Below the pieces are notes generated by a model that was not told the DNA's origin, did no database searches, and saw only the letters and a list, made by a program, of their open reading frames with translations. Below, one piece after another: positions 1 through 7,828 of a stretch of 28,994 nt of DNA. Position 1 is the stretch's first letter. Every line of letters begins with the position of its first letter. Position numbers and translations under genes: made by a program. The stretch spans positions 1 to 28,994 of the forward strand of contig JBBDQO010000079.1 in NCBI GenBank assembly GCA_040905925.1, written 5' to 3'. The DNA is from JALYNX01 sp040905925. GTDB lineage: Bacteria; Actinomycetota; Acidimicrobiia; Spongiisociales; ZC4RG35.

Positions 1-1620
1 GATCTGATCCAACCACCCGTACTTGAGCTGGCGCAGCTGATGAACCGCGATGTTCAATCGGCGAGCCGCCACCAGTTGGTCGACCAGGGCGTCGGGGATC
101 GGCTCGCCGGTTTCATGATGCCGGGCGAACTTCTTGAGGACGTCGGCTCTCCACACCCAGTTCTGCATGATCTGGCTGGGAGCCTCGACGAAATCGGTCT
201 CGACGTTGGTCCCCGAGAAACGGGCGAGCTCGGTCCGCCCCAGGTTCTGATGAAGGACGTGGCCGAACTCGTGGAACAAAGTCTCCACCTCGCCGTGCTG
301 GAGGAGGGAGGGGGTGTCACCAACCGGTTTGGTGAAGTTGGCGACCATGGCGCACACCGGGTTCTGATAGGTGCCGTCCTCCAGACGCCTGCTGGTCACC
401 AGTGGGAACTCGGCGGCGTGGGAGTACTTGCCTTCCCGGGGGAACAGGTCGAGGTAGAAGTGGGCTAACTCTTCGCCGGATTGCTTGTCATGGATGGCGT
501 AGAGCCGCACATCGGGATGCCAGACATCGGGGTCGGCCACCTCGTGGAAGTCGAGGCCGAACACCTCCTGCACCATGTCGAACATCCCGGTGAGCACCGC
601 ATCCAGAGGCAGGTAGGCAGCGACCTCGAAGGGATCCACCCCGTAGTCGGTGCGACGTTGCTGGGTGTCGTAATAACGCCAGTCCCAGGTGCGAACCGTG
701 GTGTCTCCGCTGTCGGCTGCCAGCAACTCGCTCATCAGCGCAATGTCCTTGCGACCCTGAGCAGTGAGGGGTGGAATCAGCTCCTCATAGAAGGTTGCGA
801 CCCGTTCGGGGTTCTTCGCCATCCGGTCTTCGAGTCGATGATGCGCCCAGCTCTTGACGTCGAAGTCCCTGGCAATCTCGTCGCGCAGCCTCAGGGCCTC
901 CTCGAGGATTGGCCGGTTGACGTCTACCGCCTGAGTGTTGAACTTGAAGAGCAGCTGCTCGCGCAGGTCGCGGCGCTTTGCGTTCTCGGCGAACGGGATC
1001 AGGTGGGGATAGGCCAGGGTCACCTTGAGCTTGCCGGTTTCCTCATCGACCTCCAGTGAGTCGGCGAAACTGTCGGGTAGGCCCTCGAGGTCCGCCCGAT
1101 CGACGAGCAGCCAGTCCTCCCACTCGTCGATGTTGCTCTGGAAGCGGACACCCAGCTCGACGAGACGCTGCGTCTTCTCCTTCACCGAGGCCCTTACATC
1201 CGGTGGGAGTTCGTGACCTGCCCGACGCAAGTCGCGCAGGACGAACTCCAATTGCCGCGCCCGCTCCCCTTCGAGGGCTTCCGCCTCGTCGGTGGCCGCG
1301 TATTCCTTGACCGCGGCATTCAGGTCGTCTCTGAAGATGACCTCGACGGCGAAGCTGTCGAGCTTCTCCTCGGCAGCCTTGGCCGCGGTTCGCACCTCCT
1401 TGTCGGAGTGGACGTAGCCCATGAAGACATACCGGGTGAATGCCTTGCCCATGATGTCGGCCATGCGGTCCAAGGGCATCAAGGTGTTCTCGAAGGCCCG
1501 CTCCTCCTTGGCAGCCACCGCCTCGTCGATCACACCTCTCGCCTCGTCCAACGCAAGGTCCACACCGCTCTCAACTGCGGCGGCATCGACGGTCGAGAAG
1601 CCGAAGTCCAGGTCACTCAT
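1..1620 (-). CDS. M3-family zinc oligopeptidase (C-terminus cut off by window edge)
   Basis: Putative cytoplasmic thimet-oligopeptidase/Dcp-like metallopeptidase that would degrade short peptides. The reading frame is open from an ATG at 1620 to the left edge, giving 540 residues without a stop. The zinc motif HEFGH lies at residues 450-454 inside the family context LFHEFGHVLHQNL. It is followed by ETDFVEAPSQ, which supplies the third zinc ligand region in M3 enzymes. M3 proteins are usually about 650-700 residues, so roughly the last 110-150 are outside the window. The start MSDLDFGF was chosen because it is the first ATG of the homologous region and has a TANNNT box 8 nt upstream. It follows the amidohydrolase gene on the same strand with a 43-nt gap. 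Family assignment is strong; the exact substrate is not known. Confidence 0.9.
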   Translation of the reverse strand, partial: MSDLDFGFSTVDAAAVESGVDLALDEARGVIDEAVAAKEERAFENTLMPLDRMADIMGKAFTRYVFMGYVHSDKEVRTAAKAAEEKLDSFAVEVIFRDDLNAAVKEYAATDEAEALEGERARQLEFVLRDLRRAGHELPPDVRASVKEKTQRLVELGVRFQSNIDEWEDWLLVDRADLEGLPDSFADSLEVDEETGKLKVTLAYPHLIPFAENAKRRDLREQLLFKFNTQAVDVNRPILEEALRLRDEIARDFDVKSWAHHRLEDRMAKNPERVATFYEELIPPLTAQGRKDIALMSELLAADSGDTTVRTWDWRYYDTQQRRTDYGVDPFEVAAYLPLDAVLTGMFDMVQEVFGLDFHEVADPDVWHPDVRLYAIHDKQSGEELAHFYLDLFPREGKYSHAAEFPLVTSRRLEDGTYQNPVCAMVANFTKPVGDTPSLLQHGEVETLFHEFGHVLHQNLGRTELARFSGTNVETDFVEAPSQIMQNWVWRADVLKKFARHHETGEPIPDALVDQLVAARRLNIAVHQLRQLKYGWLDQI

Positions 1621-1628
1621 GGCGATGG

Positions 1629-1634
1629 ACGCTA
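1629..1634 (-). promoter_or_regulatory. Possible -10 box for a leaderless M3 peptidase transcript
   Basis: On the minus strand the hexamer TAGCGT (TANNNT) is followed by 8 nt and then the ATG at 1620. This is the spacing expected if transcription starts at or next to the A of the start codon. No Shine-Dalgarno sequence lies between them. A weak TTGGAG lies 19 nt upstream as a possible -35. TANNNT is a common sequence, so this is suggestive only. Confidence 0.3.
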
Positions 1635-1663
1635 GTGCAAATGCCGAGTTTCGCTCCAAGCCA

Positions 1664-2899
1664 TCAGCGAAATGGAGCGGCGAACAGGGCGTTGGCCTGT
1701 TCCTCGCTCAAAGCCTCTTCCGGGTTGAATCCGTGACGCTGGACCGCCGCCCGAATCCCGACCTGGGGGTCGGGCAGCTCCACTGGTGAATCGCTCCCGC
1801 CAAGCAACTGAATGCCCGCTTCCTGCAAGGTGTGAAACGGGTAGACCCGTTGCATCCTCTCCTCTCCCAGCCGTTTGTGGAGCCACGAGGCCTCTGACGC
1901 CAGAAAGGCAGGCTGCACCGAAGCGGTGACCCCTAGTTTCGCCATACGCTCGATTGCGGATTCGGTGAGCAGCGAGGCGTGCTCGACACGAAGCAGCGCC
2001 GGATCGGCTCCCTCTGCGATCAGGCTCCCGAAGAGATCGAGGGCGACGTCGTTGGCCCGGTCCCCGATGGCGTGGAGGGCGACTCCACCTCCGACGCCGA
2101 GCGAAGCGTCTGCCATGGCCAATGCCTGGCCCGGATAAAGCCTGAGGGTTCCCGTGGTGTCAGGGCGGTCGGCGAACGGCTCGTACATGGCGGCGGTGTG
2201 ACCCCCGAAGCTGCCGTCGGCGAAGCCCTTCCACCCCGAGAAGCTGAGCCGGCCGTCAGCCTTGGTGATGCGTTGGGCCGCGGCAACCAGGTCGGCCGGG
2301 TCCTCGGTGATCACGTAGACGTCGATGTCGAGGGGGAGATCGGGAGCCAGTCGGCAGAGAGTCTCCAACTCGTCCCCGACCCCACACCAGATCGGGTCCG
2401 AGGTCGAGACCATTCCCGTTACCGAGCCGAGCCCGTAGTCGAGGAGGCCGCGCAGGGCATCGAGAACGTCGGCGTCGGTGGGAGCCTCGGCAAGCGGGGC
2501 GATGGCGTTCCCGATCACCAGCAGGGCGGTCTCCCGGAGGACACCGGTGGGGGATCCGGTGTGGTCGCGATCGAAGTTCCCCCCTGGCGGGTCCGGTGTG
2601 TCGGCGTCGATCCCCGCCAGGGTCAGCGCCACCGTGTTGGCGACGGCGACATGCCCGCAGTATCGGTAGAGAACGACCGGTCGTTCAGGCACGGCCTCAT
2701 CCAGGTCCAACCTGGTGGGGAGTCTCAGCTCGGCCAGACCTTCGTCGTTGAGACGCTGCCCGATCACCGCGCCACTAGTCATCTCGGCCCGGGCCGCCAC
2801 CCGGTTCTTGACCTCTTCCAGGTCCGCCGAGTCCATCAGCTCGAGACCGGTGACCATCTGGGCATAGCCGAGGGGATGGAAGTGGTGGTCGTGGAACAT
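1664..2899 (-). CDS. Compact YtcJ-like amidohydrolase (Amidohydro_3 barrel only)
   Basis: 411-residue metal-dependent hydrolase of the amidohydrolase superfamily, closest in motifs to the YtcJ group; substrate unknown. Visible elements are the N-terminal metal motif HHFHP (residues 5-9), a GWKGFADGSFGGHTA segment carrying the likely carboxylated Lys, LHAIGDRAND, RVEHASLL and GGSDSPVE. The family normally has about 530 residues, with a small beta-sandwich before the HxH motif and returning after the barrel. Here the protein begins five residues before HxH and ends soon after the SDSP motif (last residues NALFAAPFR), so both halves of the sandwich are missing. The ATG at 2899 overlaps the stop of the upstream phosphatase gene by one base (TGATG), which supports this start. 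Longer upstream reading in the same frame is antisense to the phosphatase catalytic core and is not coding. Confidence 0.8.
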   Translation of the reverse strand: MFHDHHFHPLGYAQMVTGLELMDSADLEEVKNRVAARAEMTSGAVIGQRLNDEGLAELRLPTRLDLDEAVPERPVVLYRYCGHVAVANTVALTLAGIDADTPDPPGGNFDRDHTGSPTGVLRETALLVIGNAIAPLAEAPTDADVLDALRGLLDYGLGSVTGMVSTSDPIWCGVGDELETLCRLAPDLPLDIDVYVITEDPADLVAAAQRITKADGRLSFSGWKGFADGSFGGHTAAMYEPFADRPDTTGTLRLYPGQALAMADASLGVGGGVALHAIGDRANDVALDLFGSLIAEGADPALLRVEHASLLTESAIERMAKLGVTASVQPAFLASEASWLHKRLGEERMQRVYPFHTLQEAGIQLLGGSDSPVELPDPQVGIRAAVQRHGFNPEEALSEEQANALFAAPFR

Positions 2900-3708
2900 C
2901 AGCGGAGGTGTGGGGGCATGTACTCGTCGATCAACAGCCGGAGATCCTCGTGGATCTTGCCGTTGGTGACGACAAAGGCTGCGGGCTCCAAATCGTTGAC
3001 GACGCCTTTGCTGTCGGTGGCGCTGCCCCCGGCCTCTGTCACCAGGAGCATCCCGGCGGCGGCGTCCCACGGCTTCACCCCGTGGGGCCCGCCGTGCTCC
3101 CAGTAACCGTCGAAACGCCCACAAGCCACCCAGGCCAGGTCCAGGGCTGCCGCACCCATGCGGCGCGTCCCCCGGGTCCGGGTCATCACCTGCTCCATCA
3201 CGTCCAGATAGGCGCGGGCTTGCTCCTGGCGGTCGTAGGGAAACCCGGTCACCAGCAGGGAATTCTGGAGGGATGCAGTGTTGGAGACGTGGATCGGCTG
3301 GCCGTTGCTGCGCGCCCCTTCTCCCACCGCGGCAACGAACTCCTCCTGGCGGGTGACGTCGATCACCACCCCCACCAGGGGCTCCCCGCTGTCCCAGAGA
3401 GCCACCGAGACTGCCACCTGCGGGATCCGGTTCACGAAGTTCACGGTCCCGTCGAGGGGGTCGATGATCCACACCCGCGGTCCACGCCAGTCGGCATCTC
3501 CGCCGCCCTCCTCGGCGAGGATCGAGTCATTGGGAAAATGGGTGGCGATGACGTCGGTGACGGCGATCTCGGCCTCCCGGTCGATTTCGGTCACCGGGTC
3601 CACGGCGCCCTTCATCTCGGTGTCGAAGTCCTCGCCGAAGCCGCGCCGGACCACTTCGGCGCCAGCGCGAGCCGCTCTGACCGCCACCCAGAGATCGCCT
3701 TCCCACAT
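2899..3708 (-). CDS. Inositol monophosphatase family protein
   Basis: 269-residue Mg-dependent sugar/inositol phosphatase of the IMPase superfamily (SuhB/CysQ-like), probably cytoplasmic. Metal-binding motifs are intact: Glu66-Glu67 in LAEEGGG, D83-P-L-D86-G-T in WIIDPLDGTVNF, and the third motif KPWDAAAG with Asp215, followed by TEAGG. Length matches the family (about 260-280 residues). The start MWEGDL at 3708 is the only ATG just upstream of the conserved region. It lies 42 nt from the divergent GTG start of lnt. It is translationally coupled to the amidohydrolase downstream through TGATG. The substrate could be inositol-1-phosphate, histidinol-phosphate or another phospho-sugar; motifs alone do not separate these. 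Confidence 0.88.
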   Translation of the reverse strand: MWEGDLWVAVRAARAGAEVVRRGFGEDFDTEMKGAVDPVTEIDREAEIAVTDVIATHFPNDSILAEEGGGDADWRGPRVWIIDPLDGTVNFVNRIPQVAVSVALWDSGEPLVGVVIDVTRQEEFVAAVGEGARSNGQPIHVSNTASLQNSLLVTGFPYDRQEQARAYLDVMEQVMTRTRGTRRMGAAALDLAWVACGRFDGYWEHGGPHGVKPWDAAAGMLLVTEAGGSATDSKGVVNDLEPAAFVVTNGKIHEDLRLLIDEYMPPHLR

Positions 3709-3750
3709 GGAGGGCACTCTACGGAACGAGGACTCCCTACCCTCTCGCCG

Positions 3751-5244
3751 GTGACTGGCCTGTTGCTGGTTGTCGGTGGGGCTGTTCTCTCCGCTCTCGC
3801 CTTTCCTCGTGTCGGCCCCGGGTGGTTGATCCTGCCCGGTGTTGCCCTGTTCCTGGCCGGTTTGCGCACCGCGGCCAATCGCAGGCAGGGCCTGGCCCTG
3901 GGAGCGGTCTACGGACTGGTGTTTTATGGCGGTTTGCTCTGGTGGATAGGGGAGCTGGGGCTGATCGCGGTCATCCCGCTGGTGCTGGTGCAAGCCGCGT
4001 TCCTCGCCGCTTACGGATGGTGGTTGGCGAGATACAACGACTACCCCTCGGGGACCTGGTTCCTGTTGGCGGTGGGTGGCTGGGCGGTCATGGAGCTGGC
4101 CCGTTACCGGTTTCCCTTCCACGGATTCGAGTGGGGAGCGGCGGGTTATGCCCTCTCCGATCAGGTCTGGGCCCGGGCGTTGGCGCCAATCTATGGGACC
4201 ACGGGTGTGACCGTGATGGTGGCGGTGGTGGGTGCCGTCGCGGTAGCCCTGATCCGGAAGCCGCGCAACTGGTGGCTGTTGGCACCGATCCCGGCACTGG
4301 TGGCCGTCGTCTGGGCTGTCCTGTGGTTCGGACAGGCGCCGGAGCCGGTCGCCGGTCAGAGTGTTGCCATTGTCCAGGGCTCGACTCCCTGTCCCTTCGA
4401 GCACTGCCCTCCAGATGAGAGACTGCGCACCTTCATCCAGCATCTCGAGCTGACCCGGACCATCGAGCCGGGCTCGGTGTCTCTTGTGGTGTGGTCCGAG
4501 GGATCGACCGGGTCCTTCAACGCCGACCCGGTGCAAAACCCCGAGATCGGCGAGGCGATCGGCGCCGAGGCGAGACGGATCGGAGCCTGGTTCCTGGTGG
4601 GCAGCGATCGACCGATCAATGAGACCCATTGGGTCAACGCCAATGTCGTGTTCAACCCCGACGGGGAGATAGTCGGCGAGTACCGAAAGCAACACCCGGT
4701 CCCCTTCGGGGAGTACATTCCGTTTCGCCCCCTGTTCGAGTGGATCCCGGAGTTGGACCAGGTGCCCCGAGACATGATCCCCGGTGACGGGCCGGTGGTG
4801 TTCGACCTGGGCGAGGGAGTACGACTCGGGTCGGTGATCTCCTTCGAGGGAGGATTCGGCCGTTACCCGAGACAGCACGTCGGCGCCGGCGCAAACCTGA
4901 TCGTGGTCGCCACCAATGAAGCGTCTTACGGGCTCACCCCAGGCTCCGATCAGTTCATCGCGATGACCCGGATGCGGGCGGCCGAGCTCAGGGTCCCTGT
5001 GATCCACGCCGCGGTCACCGGGAGGTCGGTGGTGATCGACGAGGAAGGGCGGTTCCTCACCGACCCCTCCGGGCTCGGTACCCAGGAGATCGTTTACGGC
5101 GAGGTTCTCCCTCGCTCGCCCTCGGTTTACGCCCAAACCGGTGACGTCCTGATGATCCTCGCCGCCATCGCCGGCCTCGTTACCTGGTGGCGGACGCGCC
5201 AACCGCTGGTAGCTTTCGGCAACCGCACACTCGAGGAGGAATGA
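3751..5244 (+). CDS. lnt: Apolipoprotein N-acyltransferase (Lnt) with Ser at the catalytic Cys position
   Basis: 497-residue membrane protein of the Lnt family, which N-acylates the diacylglyceryl-Cys of lipoproteins. The N-terminal half (about residues 1-195) has several hydrophobic segments. The C-terminal nitrilase-like domain (about 200-470) is followed by a last hydrophobic segment (VLMILAAIAGLVTWW). The family catalytic triad is Glu-Lys-Cys. Here Glu250 (VVWSEGS) and Lys313 (YRKQHPVPFGEYIP) are present, but the nucleophile position reads SVISFEGGFG, so Ser364 (TCC at 4840-4842) replaces Cys. The downstream Glu366 is kept. The GTG start at 3751 gives MTGLLLVVGG directly before the first hydrophobic segment; the longer upstream frame is antisense to the phosphatase gene. 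The stop is 4 nt before acs. At least three lipobox-bearing proteins in this window would be candidate substrates. Confidence 0.85.
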   Translation: MTGLLLVVGGAVLSALAFPRVGPGWLILPGVALFLAGLRTAANRRQGLALGAVYGLVFYGGLLWWIGELGLIAVIPLVLVQAAFLAAYGWWLARYNDYPSGTWFLLAVGGWAVMELARYRFPFHGFEWGAAGYALSDQVWARALAPIYGTTGVTVMVAVVGAVAVALIRKPRNWWLLAPIPALVAVVWAVLWFGQAPEPVAGQSVAIVQGSTPCPFEHCPPDERLRTFIQHLELTRTIEPGSVSLVVWSEGSTGSFNADPVQNPEIGEAIGAEARRIGAWFLVGSDRPINETHWVNANVVFNPDGEIVGEYRKQHPVPFGEYIPFRPLFEWIPELDQVPRDMIPGDGPVVFDLGEGVRLGSVISFEGGFGRYPRQHVGAGANLIVVATNEASYGLTPGSDQFIAMTRMRAAELRVPVIHAAVTGRSVVIDEEGRFLTDPSGLGTQEIVYGEVLPRSPSVYAQTGDVLMILAAIAGLVTWWRTRQPLVAFGNRTLEEE

Positions 5245-5248
5245 GCGC

Positions 5249-7198
5249 ATGACCGAGGCCCTGGAGAACCTGCTTTCCGAGGATCGCGAGTTCCCACCTT
5301 CACCCGAGTTCACCGCCCAGGCCAACGCTCAGCCCGGGATCCACGAGAAGGCGGCCGCCGACTATCTGGCCTTCTGGCAGGAACAGGCGTTGTCTCGTAT
5401 CAGCTGGGTGACCGAGCCCACCGTGGTCCTCGACGACTCCAACCCGCCTTTCTACAAATGGTTCTCAGACGGTGAGTTGAATCTCTCCTACAACTGTCTC
5501 GACCGCCATCTCGAAAGTCACGGCGACCAGGTCGCCTACAACTGGGTGGGGGAACCGGGCGATACCCGGGTCCTCACCTACTCCGACCTCCATTCCGAGG
5601 TCTGCCGTTTCGCCAACGGGCTGAAAGCCCTGGGTCTGAGCACGGGCGACCGGGTGGCCATCTACATGGGGATGGTTCCCGAGCTCCCCATCGCCATGCT
5701 GGCCTGCGCCCGGCTCGGTCTGGTCCATTCGGTGGTGTTCGGAGGCTTCTCCGCAGAGGCGCTCTCGAGCAGGATCGTCGACGCCGACGCTCGTTTGGTC
5801 ATCACCCAGGACGGGGCCTGGCGTGCGGGCAATGTGGTGCCGCTCAAGGCCAACAGTGACCTGGCCGTCTCTCAGACCCCCGGGGTCGAGCACGTCGTCG
5901 TGCTTCAGAGAACCAACCACGGGGTGGAGATGACCGAGGGTCGGGACATCTGGTGGCACGAGTTGGTCGAGGGCCAGTCGCCGCAATGCGAACCGGTGAC
6001 CCTCAACGCAGAGCACCCTCTCTACATCCTCTACACGTCAGGCACCACCGGCAAGCCCAAGGGGATCGTGCACACTCAGGGCGGGTATCTGACCGCGATC
6101 ACCACCACCCACTCCTATGTCTTCGACATCAAACCCGATGAGGATGTGTTTTGGTGCGGCGCCGACATCGGGTGGGTCACCGGCCACAGCTACATCGTCT
6201 ACGGCCCGCTGGCCAATCGGACCACGTCGGTGATGTACGAGGGGGCGCCCAACTTCCCCGACTTCGACCGGTTGTGGCAAATCATCGAGGATTACAAGGT
6301 CACGGTCTTCTATACCGCCCCAACCGCCATCCGCACCTTCATGAAATGGGGCGACCACCACGTCACGAAGCACGATCTCTCCTCGCTGCGTCTCATCGGA
6401 ACCGTCGGCGAGCCGATCAACCCCGAGGCCTGGATCTGGTACCAGCAGAACATCGGCAGCGGCCGATGCCCGATCGTGGACACCTGGTGGCAGACCGAGA
6501 CCGGGGCGATCATGATCACCCCGCTTCCCGGGGTGGTGGCGACCAAGCCGGGTTCCGCGACCATCCCCTTCCCCGGGATCTTCGCCGACGTGGTGGACGA
6601 GAACGGGGAGTCGGTCCCGCTCGGCGGCGGTGGGTATCTCACGATCACCCGCCCCTGGCCCGCGATGGCGCGGACCATCTACGGAGACGACCAGCGGTTT
6701 GTCGACACCTATTGGTCGCGCTTTCCCGACCGCTACTTCCCGGGTGACGGGGCCAAACGCGACGAGGACGGCTACTTCTGGCTGTTGGGAAGGGTCGACG
6801 ACATCATGCTGATCTCGGGGCACAACATCTCCACCACCGAGGTCGAGTCCGCCTTGGTCTCCCACCCTTCGGTGGCGGAGGCGGCGGTGGTCGGCCGCAA
6901 AGACGAGTTGACCGGTCAGGCGATCGCTGCGTTCGTCACGCTCCGGGGGACTGTGGTGGGTGACGAGTTACTGATCACCGAGCTCCGCGAGCACGTTGCC
7001 ATCGTCTTAGGCCCGATCGCAAAGCCACAATCGATCGTGTTCACCGACGACCTCCCGAAGACCCGTTCGGGGAAGATCATGCGTCGTCTGCTCCAGGACA
7101 TCTCGGAACACCGGCATCTCGGAGATGTCACGACGCTTGCCAACGAAGCCGTGGTGAGGGAGATCGCAGACAAGGCATCAGTTACCGCCGAGGATTGA
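5249..7198 (+). CDS. acsA: Acetyl-CoA synthetase (acetate--CoA ligase, AMP-forming)
   Basis: 649-residue cytoplasmic enzyme converting acetate, ATP and CoA to acetyl-CoA through acetyl-AMP. Length is that of typical Acs. Motifs in order are the N-terminal ACAS segment (FYKWFSDGELNLSYNCLDRH), the P-loop YTSGTTGKPKGIVHT, WCGADIGWVTGHSY, DTWWQTETG, the hinge GRVDDIMLISGHNIST, and PKTRSGKIMRR near the C-terminus. The Lys in that last motif is residue 609, the same number as the Lys whose acetylation inactivates Salmonella Acs, so Pat-type control is possible. The ATG at 5249 has GAGGAGG about 10 nt upstream, inside the end of lnt. It lies 4 nt downstream of lnt and is probably co-transcribed, although no functional link is evident. 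Confidence 0.97.
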   Translation: MTEALENLLSEDREFPPSPEFTAQANAQPGIHEKAAADYLAFWQEQALSRISWVTEPTVVLDDSNPPFYKWFSDGELNLSYNCLDRHLESHGDQVAYNWVGEPGDTRVLTYSDLHSEVCRFANGLKALGLSTGDRVAIYMGMVPELPIAMLACARLGLVHSVVFGGFSAEALSSRIVDADARLVITQDGAWRAGNVVPLKANSDLAVSQTPGVEHVVVLQRTNHGVEMTEGRDIWWHELVEGQSPQCEPVTLNAEHPLYILYTSGTTGKPKGIVHTQGGYLTAITTTHSYVFDIKPDEDVFWCGADIGWVTGHSYIVYGPLANRTTSVMYEGAPNFPDFDRLWQIIEDYKVTVFYTAPTAIRTFMKWGDHHVTKHDLSSLRLIGTVGEPINPEAWIWYQQNIGSGRCPIVDTWWQTETGAIMITPLPGVVATKPGSATIPFPGIFADVVDENGESVPLGGGGYLTITRPWPAMARTIYGDDQRFVDTYWSRFPDRYFPGDGAKRDEDGYFWLLGRVDDIMLISGHNISTTEVESALVSHPSVAEAAVVGRKDELTGQAIAAFVTLRGTVVGDELLITELREHVAIVLGPIAKPQSIVFTDDLPKTRSGKIMRRLLQDISEHRHLGDVTTLANEAVVREIADKASVTAED

Positions 7199-7212
7199 AC
7201 CTCCTTCTCCAT

Positions 7213-7247
7213 TTCCCTCTCCCTCTCCTTCTCCCTCTCCCTCTCCC
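7213..7247 (+). repeat. Polypyrimidine simple repeat (CCCTCT-type)
   Basis: Imperfect tandem array of CCCTCT/CCTTCT units between the convergent acs and DUF456 genes. On the minus strand it reads as five GGG runs separated by short AGA-type spacers, a pattern that can form a G-quadruplex in DNA or in the DUF456 read-through RNA. It lies next to the assembly gap and may contribute to it. Confidence 0.7.
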
Positions 7248-7297
7248 GTTCTGGCGCGGAGATGTNNNNNNNNNNCCCCCCCCCCCCCCCAGAACGG
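7246..7297. terminator. Possible bidirectional terminator hairpin spanning the assembly gap
   Basis: Perfect 9-bp inverted repeat: CCGTTCTGG at 7246-7254 and CCAGAACGG at 7289-7297. It lies between the stop of acs (7198, plus strand) and the stop of the DUF456 gene (7315, minus strand). This position suits a shared terminator. The loop contains the 10 Ns and the C tract, so its true length is unknown. No T run follows either arm, so it would not be a classical intrinsic terminator. Confidence 0.4.
7266..7290. other. Assembly gap (10 N) followed by a 15-base C homopolymer
   Basis: Bases 7266-7275 are N and 7276-7290 are all C. The 10-base N run is probably a placeholder. The C run may be real (a structured G/C tract that stops polymerases) or a sequencing artefact. 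The distance between acs and the DUF456 gene is therefore not reliable. Confidence 0.95.
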
Positions 7298-7314
7298 AGC
7301 CTGAAACGACTGCC

Positions 7315-7794
7315 TCAGGTCAGGACAACCGCCACTAACCAGATCCCGGCAATGATCAGGCCGGTCACGAGCTCGATACCCACCGAGGCGGCAACGGCTC
7401 CCAATGAGATTCGGGTGGCCGGCCACGCCTTGTCAGGGCCCACCCGAATCCGCTCCGCGACATAGATGGCGGCGATGAACCCGATTGGCCCCCCGATCAC
7501 CGGGATTACGAAGAACCCGACCACGGCGGCTGCGACGGCGATGACCAGGGTGCGCATCGGCATCCCTGATTGCTTGAGACGCCGGCCCGGCACCAGGTAC
7601 TTGAAGACCGTGCCTGCTGCGCCGAGTGCGAGGCAGAGAAGGGCCACTCCCCAGGCCAATGCGTCGCCATCTACGGCCGCCCAGATCAGGATCGCACCAA
7701 CCTCGAGCGCCAGACCGGGGAGCAGGGGCAACACCACTCCGAACAGACCGGCCAGGATCGCCAACGCGACTAGAAGCTCACCTATGGGGCTCAC
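7315..7794 (-). CDS. DUF456-family small membrane protein
   Basis: 159-residue predicted integral membrane protein of the DUF456 family; function unknown. Hydrophobic segments are visible at about residues 5-40 (ELLVALAILAGLFGVVLPLLPG onward), 47-62, 82-112 and 135-158. The Gly/Pro-rich LPLLPG near the first segment and GFFVIPVIGGPIGF in the third are typical of the family. The GTG at 7794 was chosen because the protein then begins MSPIGELLVALA, immediately before the first helix. Reading further upstream in this frame would run into the end of the hydrolase gene at 7829. It lies 34 nt downstream of that gene on the same strand and may be co-transcribed. The 3' side faces acs across the gap region. 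Confidence 0.75.
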   Translation of the reverse strand: MSPIGELLVALAILAGLFGVVLPLLPGLALEVGAILIWAAVDGDALAWGVALLCLALGAAGTVFKYLVPGRRLKQSGMPMRTLVIAVAAAVVGFFVIPVIGGPIGFIAAIYVAERIRVGPDKAWPATRISLGAVAASVGIELVTGLIIAGIWLVAVVLT

Positions 7795-7828
7795 GTCCGG
7801 ATCGTAAGGATCAGTCCCCTGTTGGAGC

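Noticed and set aside
2908..3750. In-frame plus-strand extension upstream of lnt
   Set aside because: It is antisense to the inositol-monophosphatase gene, which has all its motifs; the GTG at 3751 directly precedes the first Lnt membrane segment.
2899..5325. Long minus-strand open frame extending upstream of the phosphatase gene across the whole of lnt
   Set aside because: The upstream part is low-complexity Arg/Gly/Pro/His/Asp-rich and antisense to a recognisable Lnt; only the segment from 3708 downwards matches a protein family.
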